NCBI RefSeq assembly: GCF_035582795.1
Contig: NC_134367.1
Location: 116,646,062-116,710,061 of the forward strand
DNA from: Mycteria americana
Lineage: Eukaryota > Chordata > Aves > Ciconiiformes > Ciconiidae
DNA: 64,000 bases
Reading direction: 5' to 3'
In this document: piece by piece, positions 37,201 to 46,500 of the stretch
Position numbering within the stretch: position 1 is the first letter of the stretch
How the letters are laid out: every line of letters begins with the position of its first letter
Program-made: the position numbers and the translations under genes
Notes under the pieces: model-generated
What the model saw: the letters and a program-made list of their open reading frames with translations, nothing else
The model's database searches: none
Told to the model about the DNA's origin: nothing

Positions 37201-39207
37201 CCCTCACCTCACCTGGTGGTGTGACACTGGAGGGCTAATTAGACCTCAGAGAGAACTGGCTGATGACTTGCAGCAACCAGATTGGCTTGGAGTAACTGCT
37301 ACAAGAGGATGTACAGCAGGCTTCTTCAGGAAGACTTGTATTGTCTGTGACAACTTCAGTTGGTGCAACTGCTGTTGCAAGAAATACTTGCCAGACAAAC
37401 TAATTCCTGAAAGAAAAGGCTACATGAGTGTAAGGGTACCAAAGCTGGAGGAGAATGCCTTCTGTACAGGGATTTTGCTGCCTGAATCCAGTTGACACAG
37501 CTGTGTCAGTAAAGCCAAAGTAGAGAATACCTGACCAACTCTTACAAGTAGTGTTTGGAGCTTTCTGAGTAGCTATGTTCAGTGCCAACAGAAGGGAAAA
37601 AGTTTGGTGCTGTTGTTACTAGAAATAAAGGGCTCACTGAACTTACTTGTGTGGACATTAAAACAGGTCCTACAGGGCATGAGCAAATAACTAACTGGAG
37701 CCTTCTGTACAGAGGCTCTCGTCTACATTTGAGAAATGACTCTGTTCAAGGCTCATCATGGGCAGTAGTACACTAGACCTATCTGAGCAACCAGGTAAGG
37801 TTATGAGTTACATTGAAGTGGAAAAAGTGGATTTCTAATAATAGGAGGGAAATGAGCATCAGGGTACTAAATTTCGAGTTACACCCCTAACTAGTGATTA
37901 AAATTGAGGCTCTCCTGTACCACTGTAGCTTCTTGCTTTGGAGCTTGGGGCTGAAGAGCACTGTAAGAAAAGTGGAAGGTGTCAGTTCTATGTGTAGTAC
38001 TTACTGAGTGCAGCTGCTGCTGTAGGATACCTAGAGCACATAAAGCTTGATTTGACTGCTGACCTTCCCTGGAAAGGGGGAGAACTTGGCTTATGCTAGC
38101 AGGAGCTTGGCTTTTGTGGGCTAGAGGAAGGTGGTCTCCAAAAGAGCTTGCTGGTGGTGTTGCTACAGTTGCACATCGCCAATAATATGCAAAGCACCTA
38201 CAGGTCCTGTCTGAGTCACTCTGATTTATATACCATGTTCTTGCTCTTGATTTTTCTGAATCTCTGCCTTTCTGTTCCCTCCTTGCTTCAGAGGAATCCC
38301 AGGAAGGTGAGAAGTTACTGGCAATCAGTTTCTTTTTCTGAACTTGATTGAGTTTTTCTGCTGCCTTCTAAGAGCCACTTTTCCTAACAGCTGAATTCGT
38401 GTTTTAGGTGTTTTCCAAACTCTTCGAAGTCCTTAGACGCCAAACGATTCGCCGTACTCTTACATCGGTGCTGCGACAGCGACTCTCATCCAACAATAAC
38501 AAGAAGAAAAACTAGCCAGTATTTTTTAACTTTCTTTCTGTATCTGAAGTGTTCACACTTACACATATAGGACAATAAGCTGGACCGTCTGGGCCGGTCT
38601 GCATAAATGCTGTAACCATACCAGACTGATGCTGCATATAGGGTATGGAATTGCACATCCATCTTCTAGGAACTGTAAGGTGGTTTGAATTCAGTGAAAT
38701 ACTGCTGTATAGGAGGGATATCACTTGTGTTCATAGCATGTGACTGATTTAACCTCACTACTGTAGCAGCAAAACTCATTTCTCTTTCAGTTCATGCCAG
38801 TTTGCGTCAGACTTCAGCATTCTAAGTTTTTTCATTATTTCAAGTCTCATCTCTTTTTATGTTTTTATATTTTATTTTCCTTGGTTACCTCATTTTTTGT
38901 TTCTTTTGCACATTTCTCATTCCACAGGTGTACTAAATTCTCTTTCAGTTCATGCCAGTTTGTGTCAGACTTCGGCATTCTAAGTTTTTTCAGTATTTCA
39001 AGTCTCATCTCCTTTGTATGTTTTTATAATTTATTGTCCTTGGTTACCTCATTTTTTTGTTTCTTTTGCACATTTCTCATTCCACAGGTGTTGAAGCCCA
39101 TGAGTGATAATTTGATGGAGGATCATGTGAGGCAGTCTGTAAAAAACTCTATCAAAGCAGGCCTGACCGAGCAGGTGTCTCACCATGCCAGACTAAAGAC
39201 AGACTGA
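1213..39207 (+). CDS. ATL2: Atlastin-2, complete split gene (13 coding exons)
   Basis: ER-membrane dynamin-like GTPase that tethers and fuses ER tubules. Coding exons: 1213-1273, 17444-17724, 22485-22619, 24020-24124, 25263-25313, 27444-27500, 28560-28652, 28936-29074, 29931-30058, 32323-32379, 33644-33715, 36363-36794, 39088-39207. They total 1731 nt (576 residues), close to human ATL2 (583), and all junctions keep frame. Visible parts: acidic N-terminus; P-loop GAFRKGKS (about 94-101); DTQG switch II (about 166-169); RD guanine-specificity motif (about 237-238); helical middle domain; a paired hydrophobic hairpin (about 466-514) held in the ER membrane; and a C-terminal tail ending HHARLKTD as in mammalian ATL2. 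An alternative tail uses 38292-38306 plus 38408-38515. The ATG at 1213 was chosen for its TISU context and because exon 1 joins exon 2 in frame. ATL1 and ATL3 have different C-termini. Confidence 0.96.
5646..5663. repeat. 18-bp perfect palindrome in ATL2 intron 1
   Basis: GCTTCTTTTAAAAGAAGC reads the same on both strands. It is short and AT-rich and may be chance. Confidence 0.4.
9757..9786 (+). repeat. (TTG)n microsatellite
   Basis: A run of TTG units with one interruption, about 30 bases, in ATL2 intron 1. Confidence 0.85.
11688..11714 (+). repeat. 27-base poly-C tract
   Basis: Uninterrupted C run in ATL2 intron 1. On the transcribed RNA it is a C-run that can bind poly(C)-binding proteins; the minus strand can form G-quadruplexes. 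Length may be inaccurate because homopolymers assemble poorly. Confidence 0.9.
12540..17390 (-). other. Segment with inverted strand composition inside ATL2 intron 1
   Basis: The plus strand becomes clearly richer in A and C than T and G, opposite to the flanking ATL2 intron sequence and like the introns of the minus-strand EIF4A3 gene further along. Edges are approximate; the right edge lies close to exon 2. Possible causes are an inversion within the intron, a minus-strand transcription unit, or an inverted contig. Minus-strand frames exist, for example around 12847-13059 and 13140-13320, but none is recognisable, and no CpG island marks a minus-strand start near 17.4 kb. Confidence 0.45.
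15541..15556 (+). repeat. 16-base poly-C tract
   Basis: Uninterrupted C run in ATL2 intron 1, within the composition-inverted segment. Confidence 0.9.
17444..17724 (+). CDS. ATL2: ATL2 coding exon 2 (acidic region, G1 motif)
   Basis: Encodes an acidic stretch beginning [11 protein letters not shown], then the conserved [18 protein letters not shown] block and the P-loop GAFRKGKS, ending at MYNR before a GTGAGT donor. An 18-bp in-frame tandem repeat lies at 17473-17508. Confidence 0.95.
17473..17508 (+). repeat. ATL2: 18-bp coding tandem repeat in ATL2 exon 2
   Basis: Two adjacent 18-base copies (17473-17490 and 17491-17508) encode DALPDS twice. As recalled, human ATL2 has a shorter acidic linker here, so this may be a lineage-specific in-frame duplication. 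Confidence 0.7.
17725..22484 (+). other. ATL2: ATL2 intron 2 (4.8 kb)
   Basis: Composition returns to T/G-rich on the plus strand. It contains a 20-base poly-C at 18906-18925. No coding exon or repeat family was recognised. Confidence 0.8.
18906..18925 (+). repeat. 20-base poly-C tract
   Basis: C run flanked by A-rich sequence, in ATL2 intron 2. Confidence 0.9.
22485..22619 (+). CDS. ATL2: ATL2 coding exon 3
   Basis: 45 codons, phase 0 at both ends. Contains [20 protein letters not shown], the conserved switch I region of the atlastin GTPase domain. Confidence 0.96.
24020..24124 (+). CDS. ATL2: ATL2 coding exon 4 (switch II)
   Basis: 35 codons, phase 0. Encodes [15 protein letters not shown], carrying the DxxG nucleotide-binding motif, then [20 protein letters not shown]. 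Confidence 0.97.
25263..25313 (+). CDS. ATL2: ATL2 coding exon 5
   Basis: 17 codons, [17 protein letters not shown], highly conserved in atlastins, with clean AG and GTAAGA splice sites. Confidence 0.96.
27444..27500 (+). CDS. ATL2: ATL2 coding exon 6
   Basis: 19 codons, [19 protein letters not shown], between CAG and GTAACT splice sites. Confidence 0.96.
28560..28652 (+). CDS. ATL2: ATL2 coding exon 7 (G4 motif)
   Basis: 31 codons starting TLMFLIRDW. The RD pair is the atlastin guanine-specificity motif. Confidence 0.96.
28936..29074 (+). CDS. ATL2: ATL2 coding exon 8
   Basis: 46 codons plus one base. Starts [19 protein letters not shown] and includes the [16 protein letters not shown] block near the end of the GTPase domain. 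Confidence 0.96.
29931..30058 (+). CDS. ATL2: ATL2 coding exon 9
   Basis: Completes the split Asp codon and encodes [20 protein letters not shown] through [11 protein letters not shown], the link from GTPase domain to the helical middle domain. Confidence 0.96.
31620..32120 (-). other. Long minus-strand open frame in ATL2 intron 9, not called as a gene
   Basis: An open frame of about 161 codons runs antisense to ATL2 here. I recognise no domain, and there is no promoter-like sequence. It is most likely chance or an unrecognised old repeat. Confidence 0.2.
32323..32379 (+). CDS. ATL2: ATL2 coding exon 10
   Basis: 19 codons, [19 protein letters not shown], start of the three-helix middle domain. 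Confidence 0.96.
33644..33715 (+). CDS. ATL2: ATL2 coding exon 11
   Basis: 24 codons starting [20 protein letters not shown], middle-domain helix, with a GTATGA donor. Confidence 0.95.
35560..35860 (-). mobile_element. Possible degenerate antisense CR1-like fragment
   Basis: The stretch with 'ataaatcagtcttacaaag' and 'tcaaacccatgctgatt' resembles antisense avian CR1 reverse-transcriptase sequence as recalled. It is diverged and the ends are unclear. It lies in ATL2 intron 11. Confidence 0.3.
36363..36794 (+). CDS. ATL2: ATL2 coding exon 12 (middle domain and ER hairpin)
   Basis: 144 codons, phase 0. Starts [18 protein letters not shown], includes the crossover helices and the two hydrophobic segments (about residues 466-488 and 492-514), and ends AEAIWEQ. 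It is followed by three possible C-terminal routes: the microexon plus 38408 exon, the 39088 exon, or the duplicated acceptor at 38928. Confidence 0.96.
38292..38306 (+). CDS. ATL2: ATL2 alternative 15-nt microexon
   Basis: A pyrimidine tract and CAG acceptor precede 15 bases encoding RNPRK, followed by a GTGAGA donor. It is phase 0 on both sides, so it can join exon 12 to the alternative terminal exon at 38408. No transcript evidence is available here. Confidence 0.6.
38408..38515 (+). CDS. ATL2: ATL2 alternative terminal coding exon
   Basis: After a TTTTAG acceptor it encodes [18 protein letters not shown] and ends in [10 protein letters not shown]-stop. The Arg/Lys-rich tail replaces the VLKPMSDNL tail of the ordinary last exon. 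Alternative C-termini that change atlastin-2 autoinhibition are known in mammals. Joined through the microexon it gives a protein of about 577 residues. Confidence 0.75.
   Translation: MFSKLFEVLRRQTIRRTLTSVLRQRLSSNNNKKKN
38780..38931 (+). repeat. ATL2: Tandem duplication, copy A, with extra splice acceptor
   Basis: This 152-base segment is repeated at 38938-39091 with about eight differences by eye. It contains a complete CCACAG acceptor at 38922-38927. Used in phase 0, that acceptor would give GTG TAC TAA, a two-residue tail. The reading frame across the copies otherwise has no conservation. Confidence 0.92.
38938..39091 (+). repeat. ATL2: Tandem duplication, copy B, with the functional acceptor
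   Basis: Second copy of the 38780-38931 segment. Its CCACAG at 39082-39087 is the acceptor for the ordinary last ATL2 exon, so the duplicated unit carries the intron end and the first four bases of the exon. Confidence 0.92.
39088..39207 (+). CDS. ATL2: ATL2 ordinary last coding exon
   Basis: 39 codons plus TGA, starting [17 protein letters not shown] and ending HHARLKTD. This amphipathic tail is characteristic of atlastin-2 and contributes to membrane fusion. Confidence 0.97.
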   Translation: MLKPMSDNLMEDHVRQSVKNSIKAGLTEQVSHHARLKTD

Positions 39208-39290
39208 CAGTTCATCTCCTCTTCAACTCTGCCCTCTCATCCTAGATGTGCTTGCTGTACCATGAGAACTCAATAATAATTAAAAAAAAA

Positions 39291-39296
39291 AATAAA
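39291..39296 (+). terminator. ATL2: Proximal poly(A) signal of ATL2
   Basis: AATAAA 84 bases after the stop codon, just downstream of an A-rich run. Confidence 0.45.
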
Positions 39297-40348
39297 CCAA
39301 AGTTTACAATCAACTGTAGAAGTAGTTTAGTGTGACTGGCTTCACAGATTGCTGCCATCACCTGGGAAGAGTTTGTCAGTGCTCTGCTTCTAAGACAAAC
39401 TGGTGCCATGGAGACCGCTGGGGGTGGGAGGGAGGGTGTCTGTTTTACGTATAGTCCTGGTGAACCGTGCACGTGTGTGTTTGGGGGGTGTGTGGGGGGG
39501 CGGATCTTCCCCCAGTGTTTGAGTTGATGCAGGCTCTGGCTTACAGTGGGAATCTGTCCTCTGCAGGAGGTAATTTCAGGGAAGTATAATGATCAGACCC
39601 ACATAAGGTGTGCTCTCACCAAATGTACCCAGCTCCACAACATCCCCTTGCCACCTCTAAAGAGTGTTTCTGTGTATTGAGTGTATCAAGTTGGTGAAGC
39701 CATTAGAGCCACTACATTACAATATGTATCTTGCTTTATTGCCTTTTATACCAGTGTTACACAAATGCATGTATTGGTTCCTCACGCCGCCAACAGCAGA
39801 ACTGACTTGTGAGGGAGGCAGTGGGTCAGAGCATATGTCTTGCCTTGAACTCGCAGACTTGGTCCTGAGGGAGGTGCATATCAGAACTGAGCTGTCTTTT
39901 TCTGCAGTTTAGCCTTCATGTATATAATATTGCCATTAATTCTATTGGGGGAGAAATTCCATCCAAAAATGTTGCCTACAGCTACCAAGCAATGAGTTAG
40001 GATTGTCTGTACAGTGTGTTTAGTTTTTATTTTTTAAGAAATCACAGATAGGGCATGTATATGAAATATAAATATATAAATACAATTTTGTATCAAAGTT
40101 TTGTAGTTTATGGCAAACCCTGGTTCTGTGGTAGCTAAGTGCAGTCCCTGTAAAGGAATGTTTGTGGCTCATGTAAATGTGTGAATGCATCAACAATTTG
40201 AAGTTTTTTGATATATTTGTGATATTTACCTGCCTTGAGCACTGCAATCTCTCACCCCCTTGGGAAAATCAATGGGAATGTTTGTTGTGAAACTCTTGTC
40301 TTCTGTTGCATTTTAAAGTTATTTCCTGTAATTTATTTTCAGTACATG

Positions 40349-40354
40349 ATTAAA
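40349..40354 (+). terminator. ATL2: Possible distal poly(A) signal of ATL2
   Basis: ATTAAA variant signal, followed within 40 bases by T-rich sequence. Confidence 0.35.
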
Positions 40355-40399
40355 ATCAGTTGTGTATATATGAAATGAAATTCGTGCTTATTTTTAAGA

Positions 40400-41290
40400 T
40401 GTTTGAGTATGTATTCTACTACATAAACTGTCAAATACTTATCCTGACAATTATATGAACAAATTGTCTATTGTACTTCATGGCTTTCTGTTGAAGCTGA
40501 TGTTCCTCTCATGCTTGTCTCTGAAAGATGACATCTGTCTAGCTCATATCCCCTCCCTGTATAGGAAAACTTCCTGATATTCTAAAGCACGCTTCTTGAC
40601 TTGTGGAGTTGCTTGTCAGCTTTTGCCCTCCAACAACTGTATCATTCTGAAATCTTGTTAGTGGCTCTGTTTTCACTCTTGACTAAATTGGTATCAATTA
40701 AGGCATTTTCAGGTGTGTGGAGTGTAAAGGCAGCTAAATAATTAATTGCTGTAGTTTCAGCTGGAAATTACTGTGTGCAATAGCTGGGGGTTTTTGCATT
40801 CCTAAATGGTAACAATTTCCATCGACATTTGAGCTTCGTCAGTCTCCCCTCTCTTGAGTGAGAGAAATCATCTGTCTAGGACTAAAGCAATTGCACTGTG
40901 ACTTTTGTACCATAAAGAACTGCTGGGGAGTGGTGGTTACCTGCCCTCTGGAGATGAGGGCTCAGCTCCAAGTGAATGATGCTGAAGATGAGGTAGGAAT
41001 GTTGCATTTTATAGTACCTTCTCTCAAACTGTACAGATTAAATACTGTTATTTAAACAGTCTAATGCTTTGGTGATGAATCTATTTTCCTTATTAGTCAA
41101 ATGACTAGAGCCACACAGGGGGCTTGGAGCGCCATGCTTGCCTTTGCTTGCGTTGTCTGGGAAGGTATGAATCAGATTTGAGGCTGTGCCATGCCCTGCT
41201 TGCCCTGCAGCGAGGGTGAGAGCAGAACTCTGTCCGGGATGTGGACAGTGAAGCTGGAAGCCTTTATCCAGACTCTACCCTTGTAGCAGA
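40400..41290. other. Intergenic, nothing recognised
   Basis: Between the ATL2 3' end and the LTR-like fossil. Only short open frames; no RNA gene or repeat was recognised. Confidence 0.5.
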
Positions 41291-41299
41291 GCACTGAAA

Positions 41300-42355
41300 C
41301 AGGGTGTGTAGGGGGAGAATTCCTGCATACTGTGCCAAGAAGTTGCAGAATTAATGCAAAAACCCCCCCAACTCTGTGGGAGGGATCAAAGGTTGGAAAA
41401 AGGAGGGGCCAAGGTGACTTTTGGGAGGAGCAAGTGTGGGAAATAGATTAAGGGGATAAAAGGGGCTGGTCATGTGGCAACAGGTTGCTGGTGACTGTTC
41501 TTGTCTGGCCATGTCTGTCCTGTTTTCTGTTAACTCCATTTCACGCCCTCTTGCTGGGAGAAGGGACTCCATTCTGTGTGTGTGTGGGTTGTGCCAGCAA
41601 CTGGAGTGGGACCTTGGGTCACAGGGGCTTTATGCTTGGAGTGTCAGCAAACTGGAGCCTAGAGGGAGTGGAAAGCAAGTGCCAGTAACTGCAGAGTGAG
41701 GTTGCGTGTCAGTGTATGAATATCAAGCCCAACTTAGCCAGCAAGTAGGAAAAGGGGGCTGGGAGCCAGGTATTGAAGCAGCCCTAAGTCTAGGCTGGAT
41801 ATGCATCCATTTCTGCGTGAGGCAACTGGAGGGTTCAGGAAGTCCAGGCTAACTGTTGGAGGGTCTGGGGTTCAACTGAGACCTATTTGTATGCGTGTGC
41901 CTCTCTCTATGGGAGGCAACTAGAAATAAGAGGCTCCAAGGGCCAATTACAGGATAGACTTGTGTCTGAAGGCCAGTTACCGAGGGCGTCCACAGGGGGT
42001 GTGTGCAAGGGTAGGCTGAACCAGCAACTGCAGTGGGGCTGTGGTCCATGTGCCAGCTAGTGGATGAACTGAGCCTCCTTGCCCAGTCACTGGAGGGATC
42101 CACAGCTTGTGTGTGTGTGTTTATTTCCCACTAACAGACCTTCATCTGATCAGCTGGTGCGGGACAGGATGAGGATATGGGTGCTGTTTGTGCCAGTGCT
42201 GAATGTTGACCTATATGGGCAGTGTGAGCACGTTGTATGCGCCTACCAGGAACGCTGGCTCAGCCTTGCTGCCGGTTGCATATGGGGGCATGAAGCTGTA
42301 GCAGCCTCACCTCTATTGGGCAACCCCTTACAATTAGTATTCTTAGTAAAATAAG
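41300..42355 (+). mobile_element. Possible old solo LTR fossil (ERV-like)
   Basis: G-rich segment with a TATA-like GGGATAAAAGGGGC at about 41453 and, after it, many loose copies of a motif like GCCAGCAACTGGAG between about 41590 and 42090 (for example at 41593, 41644, 41681, 42022 and 42080). This looks like the promoter and internal repeats of an avian retroviral LTR. No internal retroviral genes were seen. It appears old and broken. Family and exact ends are uncertain. Confidence 0.35.
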
Positions 42356-42359
42356 GTTA

Positions 42360-43300
42360 GTACTTCTCAACTTTTGCCTATGTACTGTTAAGTACATCAG
42401 GATCATGCACAGAGCAGGTAAAAGGGAACAGAGAAACTTCACTAGTGGAATACATGGGGCCATAAAGGAGATAGATGCTCACTTTTCTCTATCCAGGGCT
42501 ACTCTGCTACTGACTCAGGTAAGGTGCTTTGAGAGCTGTTCCAGTTCTGTGCAAACTCCTGCTGTACCAAGGCCTTGATTCCCCCATCCTCCCTGAGCAA
42601 GGAAAAACCAAATTAACAGAAAAAGCATAGAGTAAAACATGTTAACTTACCCCACACCAGCAGCATAGCTCAAAAAGGATACAGCAGAGCTAGGTAAGAA
42701 AGCTACGTGGAAGATACTATGGCTGGCAAAGTACAACGTAATGCTGTAGGGAGGCAGATTAGGAGAGATGACTGGAAAGATGTAACAAGCTACAGCATCA
42801 GAAAGGGGTGGAGAAGGCAACAAGATAAAAGATACTTGCTCTTTTTGTTACTTCAGGAAATGCTGATTAGAATGTATTTCTCCAGCTGGCATAAAGTAGG
42901 CATTTGTGAGGTGAGTGCCTCTTTAAGTCCCTGGGTTCCTTGGGAGGGGAAATACTTATCCAGAGCAATGACTGACGTAATTTCTGGCTCCAGAAAGGCA
43001 TAAACAACAGGAAATTTCTTTTCTGGCTCTCTTGTAACTCAATTTTCTTAGAGCAGGCTAGGGCCAGGCCACAGATTTTTCCTGCAGATGGCTGATCCTT
43101 AGAGTCAAGCTAAGGAAACTAAAAGGTACATCAGGCAGCATGGCCCAGTGATAAGGAAATGGTGGAGAACAGAAAGCCCTGCATTCTATGAACCCAGATA
43201 TACTGAGCATCAAATGTTTTTTTGATTGTGCTAGCCAAGCATGGCAGTATCTCAAAACGCCCTGCCTGTTACTATCTTGGGTTAAAGTAATTAAGCACAG
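42360..43300. other. Intergenic, nothing recognised
   Basis: Between the LTR-like fossil and the EIF4A3 3' end. No gene, RNA or clear repeat was recognised. Confidence 0.45.
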
Positions 43301-43487
43301 GTTATGGTAAAACTTCCTTTTTTTTATTGAAAAACATGGGTGGGAGTAAAGACATTATTTACACAAGTTCCCAAGTGCAGCTCAACTCAAGAACATATTG
43401 GCAATGTGATAAAAGGATGTGGGTCCAAACCAGAATTATGGAGGCTACCAAATAGTACGAGCACAACTCCCTGGTAAACATGGACCT
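43300..43487 (-). other. EIF4A3: EIF4A3 3' UTR
   Basis: From the stop codon at 43488-43490 down to just past an AATAAA (TTTATT on the plus strand at 43323-43328). This gives a short UTR of roughly 190 bases. Confidence 0.7.
43323..43328 (-). terminator. EIF4A3: EIF4A3 poly(A) signal
   Basis: TTTATT on the plus strand, AATAAA in the transcript, about 160 bases after the stop. Confidence 0.65.
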
Positions 43488-43504
43488 TCAGATAAGATCA
43501 GCAA
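43488..43504 (-). CDS. EIF4A3: EIF4A3 coding exon 12
   Basis: 17 bases after a TTTCAG acceptor. They complete the split Val codon and encode ADLI and the stop, the conserved family C-terminus. Confidence 0.93.
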
Positions 43505-46500
43505 CTGAAATGAGAGAAAATGAGAGAATGTAAGTATGCACAGAGTATGCTGAGAGCCACAGCCCAGCAGTACAGCACACCTACTGCTGCTCCCAGGTTC
43601 TTCCCCAGGGGAAGCAAAGATGGGTCGGGCTTGGGAATGAGTCATGTGGCAAAACAAAGCATCTGGTATCTTCTCTTTCAGATGCAGCACACCAGTTCCC
43701 AACTGGAGGAGGGCAGCAGCCTCGCTAGGGCTGGCCTGCACTCACCGTTCATGGGCATCTCATCTATCTGGGTGGAGTAGTACTGCTCGATGTCTCGCAG
43801 GATGCGGATGTCGTCATTCTTCACAAAGTTGATTGCTACACCTTTTCGGCCATATCTGCCTGACCGGCCAATTCTGTGGAGGGAGAAGGAAAGACAGAAT
43901 GGAGCCACCTTGGGGAAGGGTAATCCAGCCACACTCTCCCATATGAAGACCAAGCTTACCTGTGTATGTAGAGTTCTCTGTTGTTAGGTAAGTCGTAGTT
44001 AATGATAAGGGACACCTGAGGCACATCCAGGCCTCTAGCCCAAACATCTGTTGAAATAAGGACTCGGCTGCAAAGAGAAGGGGACAGTTACAGCTGTTCC
44101 ACCCTGCTGAGGTAGGTGTGAGAGCTGAGAAGTTGTAGTCTCCAGCACAGGGCATCCCCTGCTATTCTGTGCTCCTCCTCCCCACAGCACACTGGCAGCA
44201 TCCACACTTTTGCTGCAAGGAAAGCTGTTCCATGCAGCATCACCAAACTTCAGTGAAGACAGATAGCACCAAGACAGCTTTGATCTTTCAGAAAGACTCC
44301 GATGCTCCTAAGAGTTTAAAATACAGGACAGAGCCCAAATATTTTTTTTCCTTCACTTATTTTAAATGCAGCAACTCCCAACCTCTTCAGCAAAATAAAC
44401 CAGACTAATTCTATGCCTGTAAGTATGAGCATCCCTCCTTGGAAAGTGGTAATCTCCCAACCCTATGACACCACAGGGGGATAGATGGGAATCTGAGCTC
44501 TTCCTAATTTGAGCTGAACAAGGCCTTCAGAGAGGAGAGGTTTTATGGGTTTCTGAGGCCTGTTCCCTTCAGATGCTGGAAGAAATCCTGCCCTGAGGTA
44601 GCAATGCTGTAAGCAACACCGTCTAAGGCATTTACCTTGCGCCAGATCTGAACTCTTTCATAATGGACTCTCTCTCCTTCTGCGGCATGTCCCCATGCAT
44701 GGATGAAACTGTGAAGTTGGCTTCTCTCATCTTCTCTGTGAGCCAGTCTACCTGTGCATACAGCCAAACAGCCTGGGTTAGCTCTTTGCTCAAGACAGCC
44801 AAATGCGCTAGTTGTGCTTGGAGAATGTTTGCAGAGACATATGCTGGTAAGGACTGACAGACACTTTAACAAGCATTCTAGAGCTAAAGGAAGTAAATAA
44901 TCCTTAGAAAGCATCGGCTATATGATAGCCACGATGCCCTGAAAGGAATTAAGGGCATTTGTTCAGAAAGTGTAATTTTGTTTCAGGGATTATAAGCAAT
45001 TAGAAGCACATTCTTACCTAATCAGTTCTACTCTAAAAAGGCAACTCTTATCAGGTCTGCCTATAACCAGTTGTTTAAGCTAGGCATATCCCAAAGACAA
45101 ATGTTTAACCTCTGTTCTTACTATTCCCAAACGGGGAAACAGCCAGACCTCTTAACGGGGTTTGTTCTAGCATTCTCCTCTGAGTCACCCTCTGAAAGTA
45201 ACATGCCCATCTAATGGCTGCTGTACCTTTCTCTTGGTGTTACAGAAGATGACAGCCTGGGTGATTGTGAGTGTGTCGTAGAGATCGCACAAGGTGTCAA
45301 ACTTCCATTCTTCCCTCTCCACAGCCACAAAAAACTGCTTGATTCCTTCGAGGGTCAATTCATCACTGTAGGGAAGAAGAACAGCTATACCATACCACAA
45401 GTAGGTGAATACATACAGTGCAGTTAGAAGGGCTGGGTGTGCTTCAACAGAGATCACCTCTGTGCTGTGGGCTGCTGGGTCTATACGCAAGTCCAAGCTT
45501 TTCTAAAAAGTCCCTGGAGAAGTCTTCTCTAAGAAGGGCCTCCAATGTGACCCATGCAACAGAGACTAGAACTCCTGGGGCACCCTCTCTGCTCTAGACA
45601 GACATCTTCAAAGGGAAACATTTCTGTTCTCATCGTTTTTACATTCAAGCTTTTTGACAAGAGACTGAAGAAAGGTAAATGGGGCAGTGTAAGAGATCAG
45701 GCAAGAGGGAGGCTCCTCCTGTCAGGTTGCCTACACTTACTCCTTTTGACTCCTGCTGAGTTCCAGTGCATGAGGACCTGTGACACCACCAGACATAAGC
45801 TACACCTCCAAGGGCATTCAGGATCAGTCCACTAAAGGCTTTCTTGGCTTGCTATATAACAGGAAATTAATGGAGGAGGCCTACAAAAATCCTCTGGAGG
45901 AGCACAGGAATTGGGTAGGTGTGAAAGATGGATTTCTAGGAGAAGAGACTGCTATACATGGGAGATCAGGGGGCAGTCAGGCTGAGCAGCAGCAAACAGA
46001 ACTGGACAACAATAAAGTCAGAGAGATGAGTTGGCCTCTGCTTGAAAACAGGACATGAGGATGTCTGCAAACACCTAGACAAATTGAATGGTGAGAAGGA
46101 ACATGAGAGAGACTGCACATTTAAATCGGTTAGTACTGTGAACTGCCCAGGGCTGGACCAACTCAAAGACTCCTGTTCTTTCCAAGGAAACTCGCTCACC
46201 GTTTCACCAAGATGCGAATGGGGTCTGTCATGAATTTGTTGGTCATCTCCAGAATTTCATGAGGTAAAGTGGCACTGATCAGAACCACCTGTGTAGCTGG
46301 AGGCAAGTATCTGTACACATCATAGATCTGCTCCTTAAAACCTGAAAAGCAAATCAAGTAGCACAGAACAGTTAGCACATCTTTCTCCTGAATATCCTGC
46401 TCTTTCACAATTTGATCTGGAATTCAGTATTGGGCCTATACTATGAGATGAACATTAACAAGTGAATCAGTAACTCAAAGCCAGTGTCACATATTGCTCA

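Larger units (their letters stand above)
39208..40400 (+). other. ATL2: ATL2 3' UTR (approximate)
   Basis: AT-rich sequence after the ATL2 stop. AATAAA at 39291-39296 could serve a short form and ATTAAA at 40349-40354 a long form. Two TGTATATA Pumilio-type motifs lie at 39919-39926 and 40363-40370. The true cleavage site cannot be fixed from sequence. Confidence 0.6.
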
